From: Pseudoalteromonas ruthenica
Lineage (GTDB): Bacteria > Pseudomonadota > Gammaproteobacteria > Enterobacterales > Alteromonadaceae
Length of the DNA stretch: 64,000 bases
Assembly: GCF_008808095.1 (NCBI RefSeq)
Contig: NZ_CP023396.1
Coordinates: 620,001 to 684,000 of the forward strand
Direction of reading: 5' to 3'
Shown: one piece after another, positions 49,798 through 57,754 of the stretch
Layout of the letters: each line of letters starts with the position of its first letter
How positions within the stretch are numbered: the stretch's first letter is position 1
The notes under the pieces: generated by a model
The model's input: only the letters and a program-made list of their open reading frames with translations
Database searches by the model: none
Told to the model about the DNA's origin: nothing
Position numbers and translations under genes: made by a program

Positions 49798-50645
49798 TCA
49801 CACGCCTACTAATAGTTGTGAGCCTAGTTTTAAGCGCGACTACCAGTGCAGACGACAATCCCTCTCCTACAATCATTATTGATAACGCCGATGCCAGCGA
49901 ATGGCGAGCCGTTACTGATGAAAACTTAATGATGATTACCTTAGCGACAGGGATAGTGTATCTGGAGGTAAATCCAGAGCTGGCGCCGGCGCATGTTGAG
50001 CGCTTGCGCTCACTAGCTGGCCAAGGCTTCTATCGTGGGCTAAGTATGTATCGTTTTGTCGAAGGCTTTGTTGCCCAAGGCGGCGCTGGAGACAAAGACA
50101 CGGATGTGCCGGCGCTGAAAAACGAGTTTGTCAGTCACAGCGAAACAACGCGGCCGTTAGATATCGTCATCAATGAAGATGATGGTTACAGCGCGCGCAG
50201 TGGCTTTATTAATGGCTTTGCCGTCGGCCAAAATAAGCAGGGCACACAAACGTGGCAAATTCATTGTCCTGGCGCATTAGGTATGGCGCGGGGCAATGGA
50301 GTCGACAGCGCAACCAGTGAATTTTTTGTAGTGCTTGGTCAGGCACCGCGTTACTTGGATAAGAACATTAGCGTATTTGGTCGCGTACTTGCGGGCATGG
50401 CCCATATACAGCAGCTGCAGCGCTCGCCAAAGCCGGGACAGCCTTTTAACCCGATTGTTGATATCCAATTTGCCGATCAACTGCCTGCTAAGCAGCGCCC
50501 GGTAATTAAAGTAATGCGCACCGACTCACACAGCTTTGCAGCGCTCGTTGCAGCGCGTAAAAATCGCCCCGAGGCGTGGTTTGTGACCACGCCTGATTAT
50601 ATTGATACCTGCGCCATGAATGTACCGACGATTATTGGCGGTTAA
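49794..50645 (+). CDS. Cyclophilin-type peptidyl-prolyl isomerase, periplasmic
   Basis: 283 residues with a signal peptide (1-19, [10 protein letters not shown]). The cyclophilin core (about 45-235) shows [22 protein letters not shown], near the FHRVIPGFMIQGGD motif of active enzymes, and [21 protein letters not shown], near the LSMANAGPNTNGSQFFI motif. Some catalytic positions (Arg, Phe, Gln of FHRxxxxFxxQGG) are retained as [12 protein letters not shown]. It catalyses proline isomerisation of envelope proteins. It overlaps the preceding gene by four bases and the converging queF by 14. Confidence 0.85.
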   Translation: MITRLLIVVSLVLSATTSADDNPSPTIIIDNADASEWRAVTDENLMMITLATGIVYLEVNPELAPAHVERLRSLAGQGFYRGLSMYRFVEGFVAQGGAGDKDTDVPALKNEFVSHSETTRPLDIVINEDDGYSARSGFINGFAVGQNKQGTQTWQIHCPGALGMARGNGVDSATSEFFVVLGQAPRYLDKNISVFGRVLAGMAHIQQLQRSPKPGQPFNPIVDIQFADQLPAKQRPVIKVMRTDSHSFAALVAARKNRPEAWFVTTPDYIDTCAMNVPTIIGG

Positions 50646-51480
50646 TGCGCACGTCAAATAAGGTTTTATCGCTGTGCGTGGCGCGGTAAGGGTTAATATC
50701 CAGGCCGCCACGGCGAGTGTAGCGGGCATAGACCTCTAGGGACTGCATGGGCGCACAGGCCATAATATCGGTAAAAATGCGCTCCACACACTGCTCGTGA
50801 AACTCGTTGTGGCTGCGAAATGAAATCAGGTAACGCAGCAGCGACTCATGACAAAGAGCGGGGCCTTGGTAGCGTATAACCACGCTCGCCCAATCGGGTT
50901 GTGAGGTGATCAAGCAATTAGACTTCAATAAGTGACTATGCAGGGTTTGTTCAACTTGCTGCGCATCCTCGGCTAGGCGCAGTAAGCTTGGTGTCAGCTC
51001 ATAGGTATCGACGGTGATATCGAGCTCATCGATGCACTGACCTGGTAATGCGGTGGCTGCGAAGTGCTGATAATCCTCAGGGCCATACAGTGTTACTTGC
51101 ACGTCACTTTGGGTCGCCGCACTTAAGTCTTTGGCCATGGTTTGCTGCACTGCTTGCATGCTTTCAAAACGGCTTTGATTGAAGCTATTTAAGTACAACT
51201 TAAACGATTTAGACTCAATAATATCCGGGCTTTGACAAGGGAAGGTAAAGGTGGCCACCGCGACCTGTGGTTTGCCTTTAGGGTTAAGCCACGATAACTC
51301 GTAACCGGTCCAAATATCCTCCCCTTTAAAGGGCAGGGCACGCTCATCTATTTGCAAATCATCACGATTAAGCTTGCGTGCTATGGGATAAAGTAGGGAT
51401 GGATCGTAGCTGTCTTTATACTCAGTTGCCTTGCCGAGTAGGCTGGCTTTTAACTCTGGGGCGTTGCTGTAATCTGTCAT
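50632..51480 (-). CDS. queF: NADPH-dependent 7-cyano-7-deazaguanine reductase
   Basis: Reduces preQ0 to preQ1 in queuosine biosynthesis, using two NADPH. 282 residues, the long (E. coli-type) bimodular form. The QueF motif [19 protein letters not shown] is in the N-terminal half; the catalytic Cys is in [14 protein letters not shown], with the following [19 protein letters not shown]. It is divergent from syd, the arrangement also found in E. coli. The 3' end overlaps the cyclophilin gene by 14 bases. Confidence 0.97.
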   Translation of the reverse strand: MTDYSNAPELKASLLGKATEYKDSYDPSLLYPIARKLNRDDLQIDERALPFKGEDIWTGYELSWLNPKGKPQVAVATFTFPCQSPDIIESKSFKLYLNSFNQSRFESMQAVQQTMAKDLSAATQSDVQVTLYGPEDYQHFAATALPGQCIDELDITVDTYELTPSLLRLAEDAQQVEQTLHSHLLKSNCLITSQPDWASVVIRYQGPALCHESLLRYLISFRSHNEFHEQCVERIFTDIMACAPMQSLEVYARYTRRGGLDINPYRATHSDKTLFDVRINRQ

Positions 51481-51538
51481 GCTGTGCTATTTGGCGTTAC
51501 AATATGGCGTAATTATACCTAAATTATTTGAGGCATGC

Positions 51539-52081
51539 ATGAGCGTAAGCACAGAACTTCGGCGCTGTTTACAGGCACACATTAGCAACGAGCAACAACA
51601 GTATGGCCGTAACCCGCTGGCGTTTTTCGACCCGGACTCGCCAAGCCCTGCAGCCATTGCCGGCACTGAACAACAGCAGCAAGTTCAATGGCAAATTCAT
51701 GAGCGTACCCCCAGTGCTGACTTAAATGAATTGGCAGCAGCCCTGGAAGTGCCTTTCCCACAACAACTGAGCGAATTATTTGGCAGCTACTACAGTGGTA
51801 ATCTGCCGGCGAGCATCGACGGTCATGGCGTGGAGCTCCTTTTACCTTGGAACGAGGACGACTTTGTACGCTTACAGCAAAATATAACCGGTCATGTATT
51901 AATGAAACGCCGGTTAAAGCAGCAAGACACCGTGTTTATTGGGCTGACTGAGCAGGATGATTTGTTGCTGAGCGTGCGATTGAACGATGGTGCAGTCTGC
52001 TTAGAATATGTCGGTAAAGAACCGCACCATGTTTTGGCGGATGATATCAGCTCGTTGTTACAGCAATTAGACGTGCTGTAA
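51539..52081 (+). CDS. syd: SecY-interacting protein Syd
   Basis: Cytosolic protein that binds SecY and monitors translocon assembly. The ATG at 51539 gives MSVSTELRRCLQAHI; the frame is open 20 codons further upstream but into the queF promoter side. Family blocks: LFGSYYSGNLPASIDGHGVELLLPWNEDDF (about 80-110) and FIGLTEQDDLLLSVRLNDG. 180 residues, standard. The next gene converges three bases after the stop. Confidence 0.93.
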   Translation: MSVSTELRRCLQAHISNEQQQYGRNPLAFFDPDSPSPAAIAGTEQQQQVQWQIHERTPSADLNELAAALEVPFPQQLSELFGSYYSGNLPASIDGHGVELLLPWNEDDFVRLQQNITGHVLMKRRLKQQDTVFIGLTEQDDLLLSVRLNDGAVCLEYVGKEPHHVLADDISSLLQQLDVL

Positions 52082-52084
52082 ACA

Positions 52085-52858
52085 CTATTGGTGATCCCAG
52101 GAAATATTAGATACCAACTGACATTGTTCACAGCGAAAGTCGAACAATCCAAACCATGGCTCTGCTAGATGCCAATGACCATCGCAGCTTGGGCAGCGAC
52201 GTTGTTGCTCGGCTGTCAGGCTCTCGCCACCGACACGGTACAAGTAATAGTAGACTGGCTTTTTGGTTAGATAACGGATCCGCTTTGCCAAGTCCAAGCC
52301 GCGACGAGTCAGGTCGCTATCAAAGGCGCTGATCTCATGCAGCGCCGCAAATTCGCAGCGTGTTGCACCATTAATTTGGATTTGATCGCATGCCTGCCAG
52401 TCTTCTTGCCATTTTATCAGTGTCTTGTAATCGCCGTTGGCGATAGCAGGAATGTGATACAGCGGCACCGGTAAAAAATCATCACCACAATACAACGGGC
52501 TGCACGTATGCAAATAGGTGGTGTAAAGAATGTAACTGCTCGGTGCAGCGCAGTTATCTGCACTATTGGCGTGAATATCTTGCCCTATAACCTTGACCTT
52601 GGGCGCTAACAACCCGGCATCGTTTAGTTTATCGAGCGCAAACTTCACAAACGGACTGTGGTTGAGCGGGTGCAATGAGTCCTCTTCTGGGCACATTACC
52701 CGAGTCACGAAGAAGCCTTCTTTCAATACGGTTGGAAATTCATCGCCGATGATTTGGCCATTGGCTCGAAGCGCCACCACCGTCTGATTTATCGCCTGTT
52801 CGGCAGCGCTGAGTTGGGTATCTTGGTAACAGTCAAAAGTGAGGTCTACAACAAACAT
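52085..52858 (-). CDS. DUF2310 zinc-ribbon protein
   Basis: 257 residues of the DUF2310 family of unknown function. The N-terminus has an alpha/beta pattern (MFVVDLTFDCYQDTQLSAAEQA). The C-terminal zinc ribbon is visible as CPSCDGHWH and CEQCQL, 19 residues apart. Cytoplasmic by lack of signal. Transcribed in the same direction as two small genes upstream. Confidence 0.82.
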   Translation of the reverse strand: MFVVDLTFDCYQDTQLSAAEQAINQTVVALRANGQIIGDEFPTVLKEGFFVTRVMCPEEDSLHPLNHSPFVKFALDKLNDAGLLAPKVKVIGQDIHANSADNCAAPSSYILYTTYLHTCSPLYCGDDFLPVPLYHIPAIANGDYKTLIKWQEDWQACDQIQINGATRCEFAALHEISAFDSDLTRRGLDLAKRIRYLTKKPVYYYLYRVGGESLTAEQQRRCPSCDGHWHLAEPWFGLFDFRCEQCQLVSNISWDHQ

Positions 52859-52861
52859 TCG

Positions 52862-53128
52862 CTATTTTGAGTTCTCGAGCAAAGCGAGTAGTTTATCAAG
52901 TTTTTCCTCAATGCGATCAAGTTGTGTCGACTTTTGTTCATTATTCGGCAATTGTGGCTCTATGACCATATTTTTGAATGCCTCGGGGTTATTTTTATAT
53001 TGGCTTACAGCGGCAATAATCATTGGCATCGGCACGGGCTCTTTGAGCATCGCTTTGGTCATTGCTACGGTAGGTGTTTTGTTTTGTGCTAATAAGGCTT
53101 TGATGGCGTCAAAAACCACAGGGTTCAT
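52862..53128 (-). CDS. Small conserved protein, function unknown
   Basis: 88 residues from the ATG at 53128 (MNPVVFDAIKALLAQNKTPTVAMTKAML), with AAGGA ahead; 34 in-frame codons upstream are not coding-like. The N-terminal half looks like a helical DNA-binding or KfrA-like unit, and the C-terminal part (LDRIEEKLDKLLALLENSK) is a short coiled coil. It is similar to small proteins annotated as hypothetical in Vibrio and Shewanella, as I recall. Three bases separate it from DUF2310. Confidence 0.6.
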   Translation of the reverse strand: MNPVVFDAIKALLAQNKTPTVAMTKAMLKEPVPMPMIIAAVSQYKNNPEAFKNMVIEPQLPNNEQKSTQLDRIEEKLDKLLALLENSK

Positions 53129-53259
53129 ACAAATGGATTCCTTCTTTTTAATCGCTGAACAGTATAAAGCAAAGGGCCGCAAGAGCCCTAATTTTGAATG
53201 TTCAATATTAACGAAGAAAGTATGAACCACACCTGTCTTGGGCGAGCTTTATCGCTGTA

Positions 53260-53490
53260 TTAATGCCTTAGCTGGGCGTCTAACTCGTCAATTAATTCGC
53301 ACCAATCCGCATCTTGTTCCAAAGATTCTGTAATAAAGTGGCGCTGCGCCTGTGACCAAAACGGCGCATCAGCGAGTTTGAGCTCAGGGCTTAATTTGTG
53401 GTCAGTCACAAATTGTTCAATTTGCTCATCGCTGCTGGGCAGGCCGAGCTGTTGAAAAAGGGTCGTCATCGTATGTTTTGAGGTATCCAT
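53260..53490 (-). CDS. DUF2789 protein
   Basis: 76 residues with the family pattern: MxTSxHTMTTLFQQLGLPSSDEQIEQFV, then LADAPFWSQAQRHFITESLEQDADWCELIDELD. All-helical, cytoplasmic, function unknown. It is transcribed toward the preceding small gene and probably shares its transcript. Confidence 0.85.
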   Translation of the reverse strand: MDTSKHTMTTLFQQLGLPSSDEQIEQFVTDHKLSPELKLADAPFWSQAQRHFITESLEQDADWCELIDELDAQLRH

Positions 53491-53560
53491 ATAATGTTTC
53501 CATTGTGCTCATAAAAGGCTATGGTTAACTATAGAACAACAACGATAACAAGGAAATACC

Positions 53561-54196
53561 ATGCTCGGCGACTATAAAGTTAGGTATCTTACTCCGGAAG
53601 ATTTGAATGTGGCTGCGAGCCTGATTTATCAGGCTTATCATGACGACCCGCTAATGCGAGAAATATTCAGCGCCGAGAGCAGTAAAACCCAAGAGTATGA
53701 AAAAAAGTTACGCGCGCTCATCCGTGAAGAGCTACACAGTTTTTGGCAGGCCAAGCAACCATTAGTTGGCTTGTATGTTGATGATGCTCTGCGTGCCATT
53801 GCTTGTGTATTTCAATCTGACGCCAGCATGCAGGCGGATCGCTATTGGCACTGGCGACTGAAACTGATGCTCAGTGCTGGTTATTTGACGACTCAGCAGC
53901 TCATTGAAAAGGAAAAGACCATTCGCAACGCCTTAAAAACGATGGGGCGCTACTTATTTTTAGCCTTTATTGCGGTGGATCCCCACTATCAACGCCAAGG
54001 TTATGGTCACTACCTCCTTAAAGGCCTTGATAATCTTGTTGAGGAAGATAACGAAACGCAAGGACTTGCTGTGTTTGTTACGCAGTCTCAGCATCAAACT
54101 TTCTTTGCTAACCACGGTTTTGAGACCATGCAAACATTGCAATTTAGCAAAGTCAGTGGAGAGTTGTTATTCAAAAAAAGCCCACATTGCGTTTAA
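53561..54196 (+). CDS. GNAT-family N-acetyltransferase
   Basis: 211 residues of the Gcn5-related acetyltransferase fold. The core motif A is FLAFIAVDPHYQRQGYGHYLLKGL (about 133-157), whose RxxGxG/A loop binds acetyl-CoA; the N-terminal strand is VRYLTPEDLNVAASLI. The substrate cannot be inferred. AAGGAAATACC precedes the ATG. It is immediately upstream of the control region of csrB, in the same direction, but likely unrelated. Confidence 0.88.
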   Translation: MLGDYKVRYLTPEDLNVAASLIYQAYHDDPLMREIFSAESSKTQEYEKKLRALIREELHSFWQAKQPLVGLYVDDALRAIACVFQSDASMQADRYWHWRLKLMLSAGYLTTQQLIEKEKTIRNALKTMGRYLFLAFIAVDPHYQRQGYGHYLLKGLDNLVEEDNETQGLAVFVTQSQHQTFFANHGFETMQTLQFSKVSGELLFKKSPHCV

Positions 54197-54205
54197 TGGA
54201 AATTT

Positions 54206-54229
54206 CAATGTGAGAGATTTCTCACATTG
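54206..54229. promoter_or_regulatory. UvrY/GacA-type operator upstream of csrB
   Basis: CAATGTGAGA-GATT-TCTCACATTG, a perfect 10-bp palindrome containing TGTGAGAGATTTCTCACA. It closely matches the TGTAAG-N6-CTTACA box recognised by GacA, UvrY or VarA upstream of csrB/rsmZ genes, and lies about 170 bp before the RNA start, a typical distance. Confidence 0.75.
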
Positions 54230-54386
54230 GTGTGGGTTTAACGATGAATATGTACCTACCTTTAGCTCTATAACAAGTTTAACCTATTGATTTATATAGG
54301 CTGCTTCATTGTTTCTACATTATTGCAATAAAACTTTTTGCAAAGCACTTGCTGCATCTTTTTGGCTTTTCTCTAAACTTATCATT

Positions 54387-54725
54387 GTCAGGACGACAAC
54401 AGTGCAGGATGCACTTGGCTAAGGAACGGATGTAGGCCAACCACGCAAAGTAATGCAGGAATAGTAATGGAATAGACGGTAACGGACGCCGTTAAAGGAC
54501 AGGAGCACAGGACGTGCAGGGAAGGCGGGATGCCTAGGAATGGCCAAGGAGGCAAGAGGAACACTTCAGGATGAAGCAAGGAACAAAGCACAGGGTGTGC
54601 ATCGGTTAGATAGGGTAATCGAGCAAGGAAAGCAAAAGGGACGACCTTAAGGTCAGCGGTGATGGATACCGCGCAAGGATGATGCAGATTAGGGCGTGAC
54701 TTACAGTCACGCCTTAGTTTTTTTT
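54387..54725 (+). ncRNA. csrB: CsrB-type small RNA (CsrA sequestration)
   Basis: About 335 bases without a coding frame, carrying roughly 21 GGA motifs, many in loops of short hairpins: GTGC-AGGA-TGCAC, GCACAGGACGTGC, AGGCGGGATGCCT, CTTCAGGATGAAG, GGTGATGGATACC. Unpaired AAGGAA stretches lie between them, and a strong terminator ends it. CsrB RNAs bind many CsrA dimers and relieve its control of mRNAs. The 5' end is set near GTCAGGACGAC by analogy with the family; the -10 would be near TTATCAT (54379-54385). A UvrY box lies upstream. Confidence 0.9.
54693..54725 (+). terminator. Terminator of csrB
   Basis: GGCGTGAC-TTACA-GTCACGCC, an 8-bp stem, followed by TTAG and a run of eight T. Confidence 0.93.
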
Positions 54726-55023
54726 AGATTCTGTGCGGTGGGATATCGGCCTTACGTAAACGTTCATTCTCCATCCACAACTCTCCCTCGTACAAGGTTT
54801 CGCCGTCACTGGAAAACTCAAACATAAAGCGGCTGCGGATCCCAAGCTTACCATTACTTAAAATCGCTAAACGCCACTGTTTGCAAGCAACACTAACAAA
54901 TTGCACGCCTAATTGTTCAGCTTGACGCTGAGCATGTAACCGCGCAGTTTCTGCCACTTTACGGCGATACCAAAACAACGCTATCACGCCACCACACAGC
55001 AGCAGAATCCATAAGGTTTTCAC
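54724..55023 (-). CDS. DUF3301 membrane protein
   Basis: 99 residues: an N-terminal transmembrane helix (4-20, LWILLLCGGVIALFW) followed by RRKVAETARLHAQRQAEQLGVQFVSV and a small domain ending GELWMENERLRKADIPPHRI. This is the DUF3301 family, function unknown, found next to DUF3549 in Alteromonadales and Vibrio. The start overlaps the DUF3549 stop by four bases (ATGA), and the stop lies at the csrB terminator. Confidence 0.85.
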   Translation of the reverse strand: MKTLWILLLCGGVIALFWYRRKVAETARLHAQRQAEQLGVQFVSVACKQWRLAILSNGKLGIRSRFMFEFSSDGETLYEGELWMENERLRKADIPPHRI

Positions 55024-56054
55024 GACGAAAATAACCCACCAATTGCACGAGAAAGCGCATCAGAACGCTGCTCAGACCGTAATATAGCTAATACATGAGG
55101 GCGCAACATTGGGATTGCAACTAAGTCGGCAAAAATACTGGCGAACAATGGCTGCTCAGTGTCTATTCTACAGCAGTGCTCTAAGAACTGTGCTAAGGTT
55201 TGCGGTGCTTCTAAATAAGCCCAAAGTCGCCCAGCGATGACCTGGCATATGTCAGCATCCTGGCCGTAATCACTGTTCATTACCTGCCCCAGCGCTTGTT
55301 CAACCAGCCCCACTGCGCGTGCACTGCTGATGGCGCGAAGCGCATCAATAAGTAGCGCTTTATCCTGATGTTGAATCGCTTGATTGATACTTGTGAGTAG
55401 GGTTTGCGCTGCTTCAGTACCTAGCTCACTATTTTCTAGCTGGGCAGCGAGAGGTTGGCGTACTTGTGCAGGTAACTGCGACCATGCTTGGCACAGCAGG
55501 GCTTCATTATCTTGATGGTCAATGCGCGCAGCAAAATCGGCAAGGCCTTGCACAGCGACGCTTTGCCAGTCTTGCCAGCCCAACTTACCACTAAAATATA
55601 GCTGTGCATGCTCATAGTACTGAGATGCGCTTTGCCGTAACTCTACTTTGATACGGGCATTGAAAGCGGCACGCTTATTGGCATTGGGAGTAAATACATA
55701 AGGGTTATTATCGAGTTTGCTTTGCTCACCCTCAGCCCCGGTTAACGATGTGCCAATGGCTTCTAGCACCATATTGGCAAAATGGTCACGACTCGCTGCT
55801 ACCAGCTTACTTTGCTCATCCAACGGCATTTTCAAAAACCACACATAAGGCTCACTCGATGCTTTTGGGTCCCAAAACTGAATCGCCAGTAGCGCATGCT
55901 GTGCCAGTGGATATGGATAAGGAATAGTTGTCGACTCAATATCAGCAAAGGTTGCTTTATCTATTTTTTGCACCCGACGACCAATGTCAAATACACGCCA
56001 TGTGGTGCCGGCGGCATCTAATAATTGTGCCAGTGTGGCGATGTTGTCGCTCAT
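55020..56054 (-). CDS. DUF3549 protein
   Basis: 344 residues from the ATG at 56054 (MSDNIATLAQLLDAAG), with AGGAG seven bases ahead; 18 earlier codons are rejected. The N-terminal region has the DUF3549 pattern WRVFDIGRRVQKIDKATF and PYPYPLAQHALLAIQFWDP; the rest is largely helical with HEAT-like repetition. Function unknown. Translationally coupled to DUF3301. It is divergent from yqcC, about 100 bases apart. Confidence 0.85.
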   Translation of the reverse strand: MSDNIATLAQLLDAAGTTWRVFDIGRRVQKIDKATFADIESTTIPYPYPLAQHALLAIQFWDPKASSEPYVWFLKMPLDEQSKLVAASRDHFANMVLEAIGTSLTGAEGEQSKLDNNPYVFTPNANKRAAFNARIKVELRQSASQYYEHAQLYFSGKLGWQDWQSVAVQGLADFAARIDHQDNEALLCQAWSQLPAQVRQPLAAQLENSELGTEAAQTLLTSINQAIQHQDKALLIDALRAISSARAVGLVEQALGQVMNSDYGQDADICQVIAGRLWAYLEAPQTLAQFLEHCCRIDTEQPLFASIFADLVAIPMLRPHVLAILRSEQRSDALSRAIGGLFSS

Positions 56055-56160
56055 ACGCGGCTCCTGGAAAATAAAATTCCGCAAATTATAGGCATATTGC
56101 GTCATCAACCCAAGAGAAATGCTAATATAGCGTTTTTGAAGTTACCGCAATAACCGTGTT

Positions 56161-56472
56161 ATGTCGTATTCCATCACTCAATTGCTCACGCAGTTGCAAG
56201 GTGAATTAGCTAATGCAGGCTTATGGCAAGATAAGCCCGTTGCTGAGCATTTATTGCAATCCAGCCAACCTTTTTGTGTTGATACCTTGAGGTTCGAACA
56301 ATGGTTGCAGTTCGTCTTTATTCCCAAAATGCGTGCCCTAATACACGCAAGACATCCTCTGCCTTCGGCTATAGCCTTAACACCCATGGCTGAGGTCTAT
56401 TGGTCAGGGCGGTATGCGCAATTGCACACAGTGCTTAAGCGCATAGATATTACTCTCGGAGGGGGAGAGTGA
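56161..56472 (+). CDS. yqcC: YqcC-family protein
   Basis: 103-residue helical protein of the DUF446/YqcC family, recognised by FVFIPKMRALIHARHPLPSAIALTPMAEVYW (about 52-82). It has no known function, but is consistently found next to truC and the flavodoxin gene yqcA, as here. Its stop overlaps truC by four bases. Start at ATG 56161, without a strong ribosome site. Confidence 0.9.
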   Translation: MSYSITQLLTQLQGELANAGLWQDKPVAEHLLQSSQPFCVDTLRFEQWLQFVFIPKMRALIHARHPLPSAIALTPMAEVYWSGRYAQLHTVLKRIDITLGGGE

Positions 56473-57257
56473 ACGACTTAACAGATTCGGTAAATGTTGC
56501 ACCAGTAAAGCCGCTCGATATTCTATATCGTGATGAGCACTACATCGCTATTAATAAACCGTCGGGACTACTGGTTCATCGCTCTTTTTTGGATAAGCAT
56601 GAAACCCAATTTGCAATGCAAATGCTGCGCGATCAAATCGGTCAACATGTGTATCCACTGCATCGCTTAGACAGGCCCACATCCGGTGTATTATTGTTTG
56701 CGCTTAGCAGTGCCGCCGCCAATCGTGCAGGACAGCTGTTCAGTGAAGGAGGGATGCGCAAACGTTATCTTGCGTTAGTCAGAGGTTTTGCCCCTGAGCA
56801 GCAATGTATCGACAGGCCGCTAAAGGAAAAACTAGATAAAATTGCCGATAAATACGCGCAACAAGACAAGCCAGCACAATCAGCGCGCACTGATATACGT
56901 TGCTTGTTGCAAGTAAGCCTGCCTATCGCCTTAGGAAAGTTTCCCAGTGTTCGTTATTCGCTGGTGGAGTGTTGGCCTAAAACAGGGCGTAAGCATCAGA
57001 TACGTCGCCATATGAAGGGCATTAACCACCCTTTGATTAACGATGTAAACCACGGTGATAATACGCAAAATCACTTTTTTGCCGAGCACTTCGAGGTTTC
57101 GCGGCTAATGCTGTTTGCAACCGATGTGTACTTTGGGCATCCTTACAGCGAAGAATTGATTCACATTAATGCACCACTAGGTGAACACGCACTCGCCGTT
57201 TTCGAGCGCCTCGGGTGGCCGGTGTGTGAGCAAGCTTATTATGCGAAGGAGTTTTAA
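56469..57257 (+). CDS. truC: tRNA pseudouridine(65) synthase TruC
   Basis: Makes pseudouridine 65 in tRNAs. 262 residues of the RluA family: INKPSGLLVHRS (about 28) and the catalytic HRLDRPTSGVLLFAL, with Asp at about residue 64, then GRKHQIRRHMKGINHPLI. Standard length. The start is GTG-type (GTGAACGAC) overlapping the yqcC stop, and yqcA follows with no gap, so the three genes form one operon as in E. coli. Confidence 0.95.
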   Translation: MNDLTDSVNVAPVKPLDILYRDEHYIAINKPSGLLVHRSFLDKHETQFAMQMLRDQIGQHVYPLHRLDRPTSGVLLFALSSAAANRAGQLFSEGGMRKRYLALVRGFAPEQQCIDRPLKEKLDKIADKYAQQDKPAQSARTDIRCLLQVSLPIALGKFPSVRYSLVECWPKTGRKHQIRRHMKGINHPLINDVNHGDNTQNHFFAEHFEVSRLMLFATDVYFGHPYSEELIHINAPLGEHALAVFERLGWPVCEQAYYAKEF

Positions 57258-57707
57258 ATGGCCAAGATTAATATTTTTTACGGCAGTGTCTATGGCGGTG
57301 CGGAGCGTCTAGCCGACAGTGCCGAGGAGCAGCTACAAAAGCACGGCCATGAAGCCACAGTGATCGATAACCCGCAAGTGGAAGATGTTAGTAACAGCGA
57401 ATATATATTAGTGATCACATCGACCACAGGGCAAGGGGATATTCCCGATAACCTCATGCCACTGTTCGCGGCTTTACAAAGCCAGTTTCCTTTATTAGGT
57501 GGCACCCCGTTTGCGGTCATTGCCATGGGGGATAGCAGTTATGGCGATACTTTTTGTGGTGCGGGTAAGCAAGTTGAAGAGCTGTTGATGGAGCTGCAAG
57601 GTAAGCCGCTGCTGCCACGCTTAGATATTGATGCCCTAGAGGACTTTGATCCCGAGCCGGTGGCGCAACCTTGGTTGGCTCAGTTTGCTGGTGCAATAAC
57701 CAAGTAG
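57258..57707 (+). CDS. yqcA: Flavodoxin (YqcA)
   Basis: 149 residues of the short-chain flavodoxin fold. The FMN phosphate loop is GSVYGGAERLA (about 9-19), and the isoalloxazine-contacting segment is TSTTGQGDIPDN, followed by IAMGDSSYGDTFCGAGK. Electron carrier whose partner is unknown; placement next to truC is conserved. Start is ATG immediately after the truC stop. Confidence 0.93.
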   Translation: MAKINIFYGSVYGGAERLADSAEEQLQKHGHEATVIDNPQVEDVSNSEYILVITSTTGQGDIPDNLMPLFAALQSQFPLLGGTPFAVIAMGDSSYGDTFCGAGKQVEELLMELQGKPLLPRLDIDALEDFDPEPVAQPWLAQFAGAITK

Positions 57708-57723
57708 CATGATGCCTTAAGAC

Positions 57724-57754
57724 AAAAAAAGCGCTCTATATGAGCGCTTTTTTT
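57724..57754. terminator. Bidirectional terminator between yqcA and mltD
   Basis: AAAAAAAGCGCTC-TATAT-GAGCGCTTTTTTT, a 13-bp near-symmetrical stem with A run on one side and T run on the other, serving both converging genes. Confidence 0.93.

Noticed and set aside
54388..54591. 67-codon ORF on the minus strand across csrB
   Set aside because: It is antisense to the GGA-rich CsrB hairpins; the Pro/Leu-rich translation and lack of ribosome site mark it as a shadow of the RNA.
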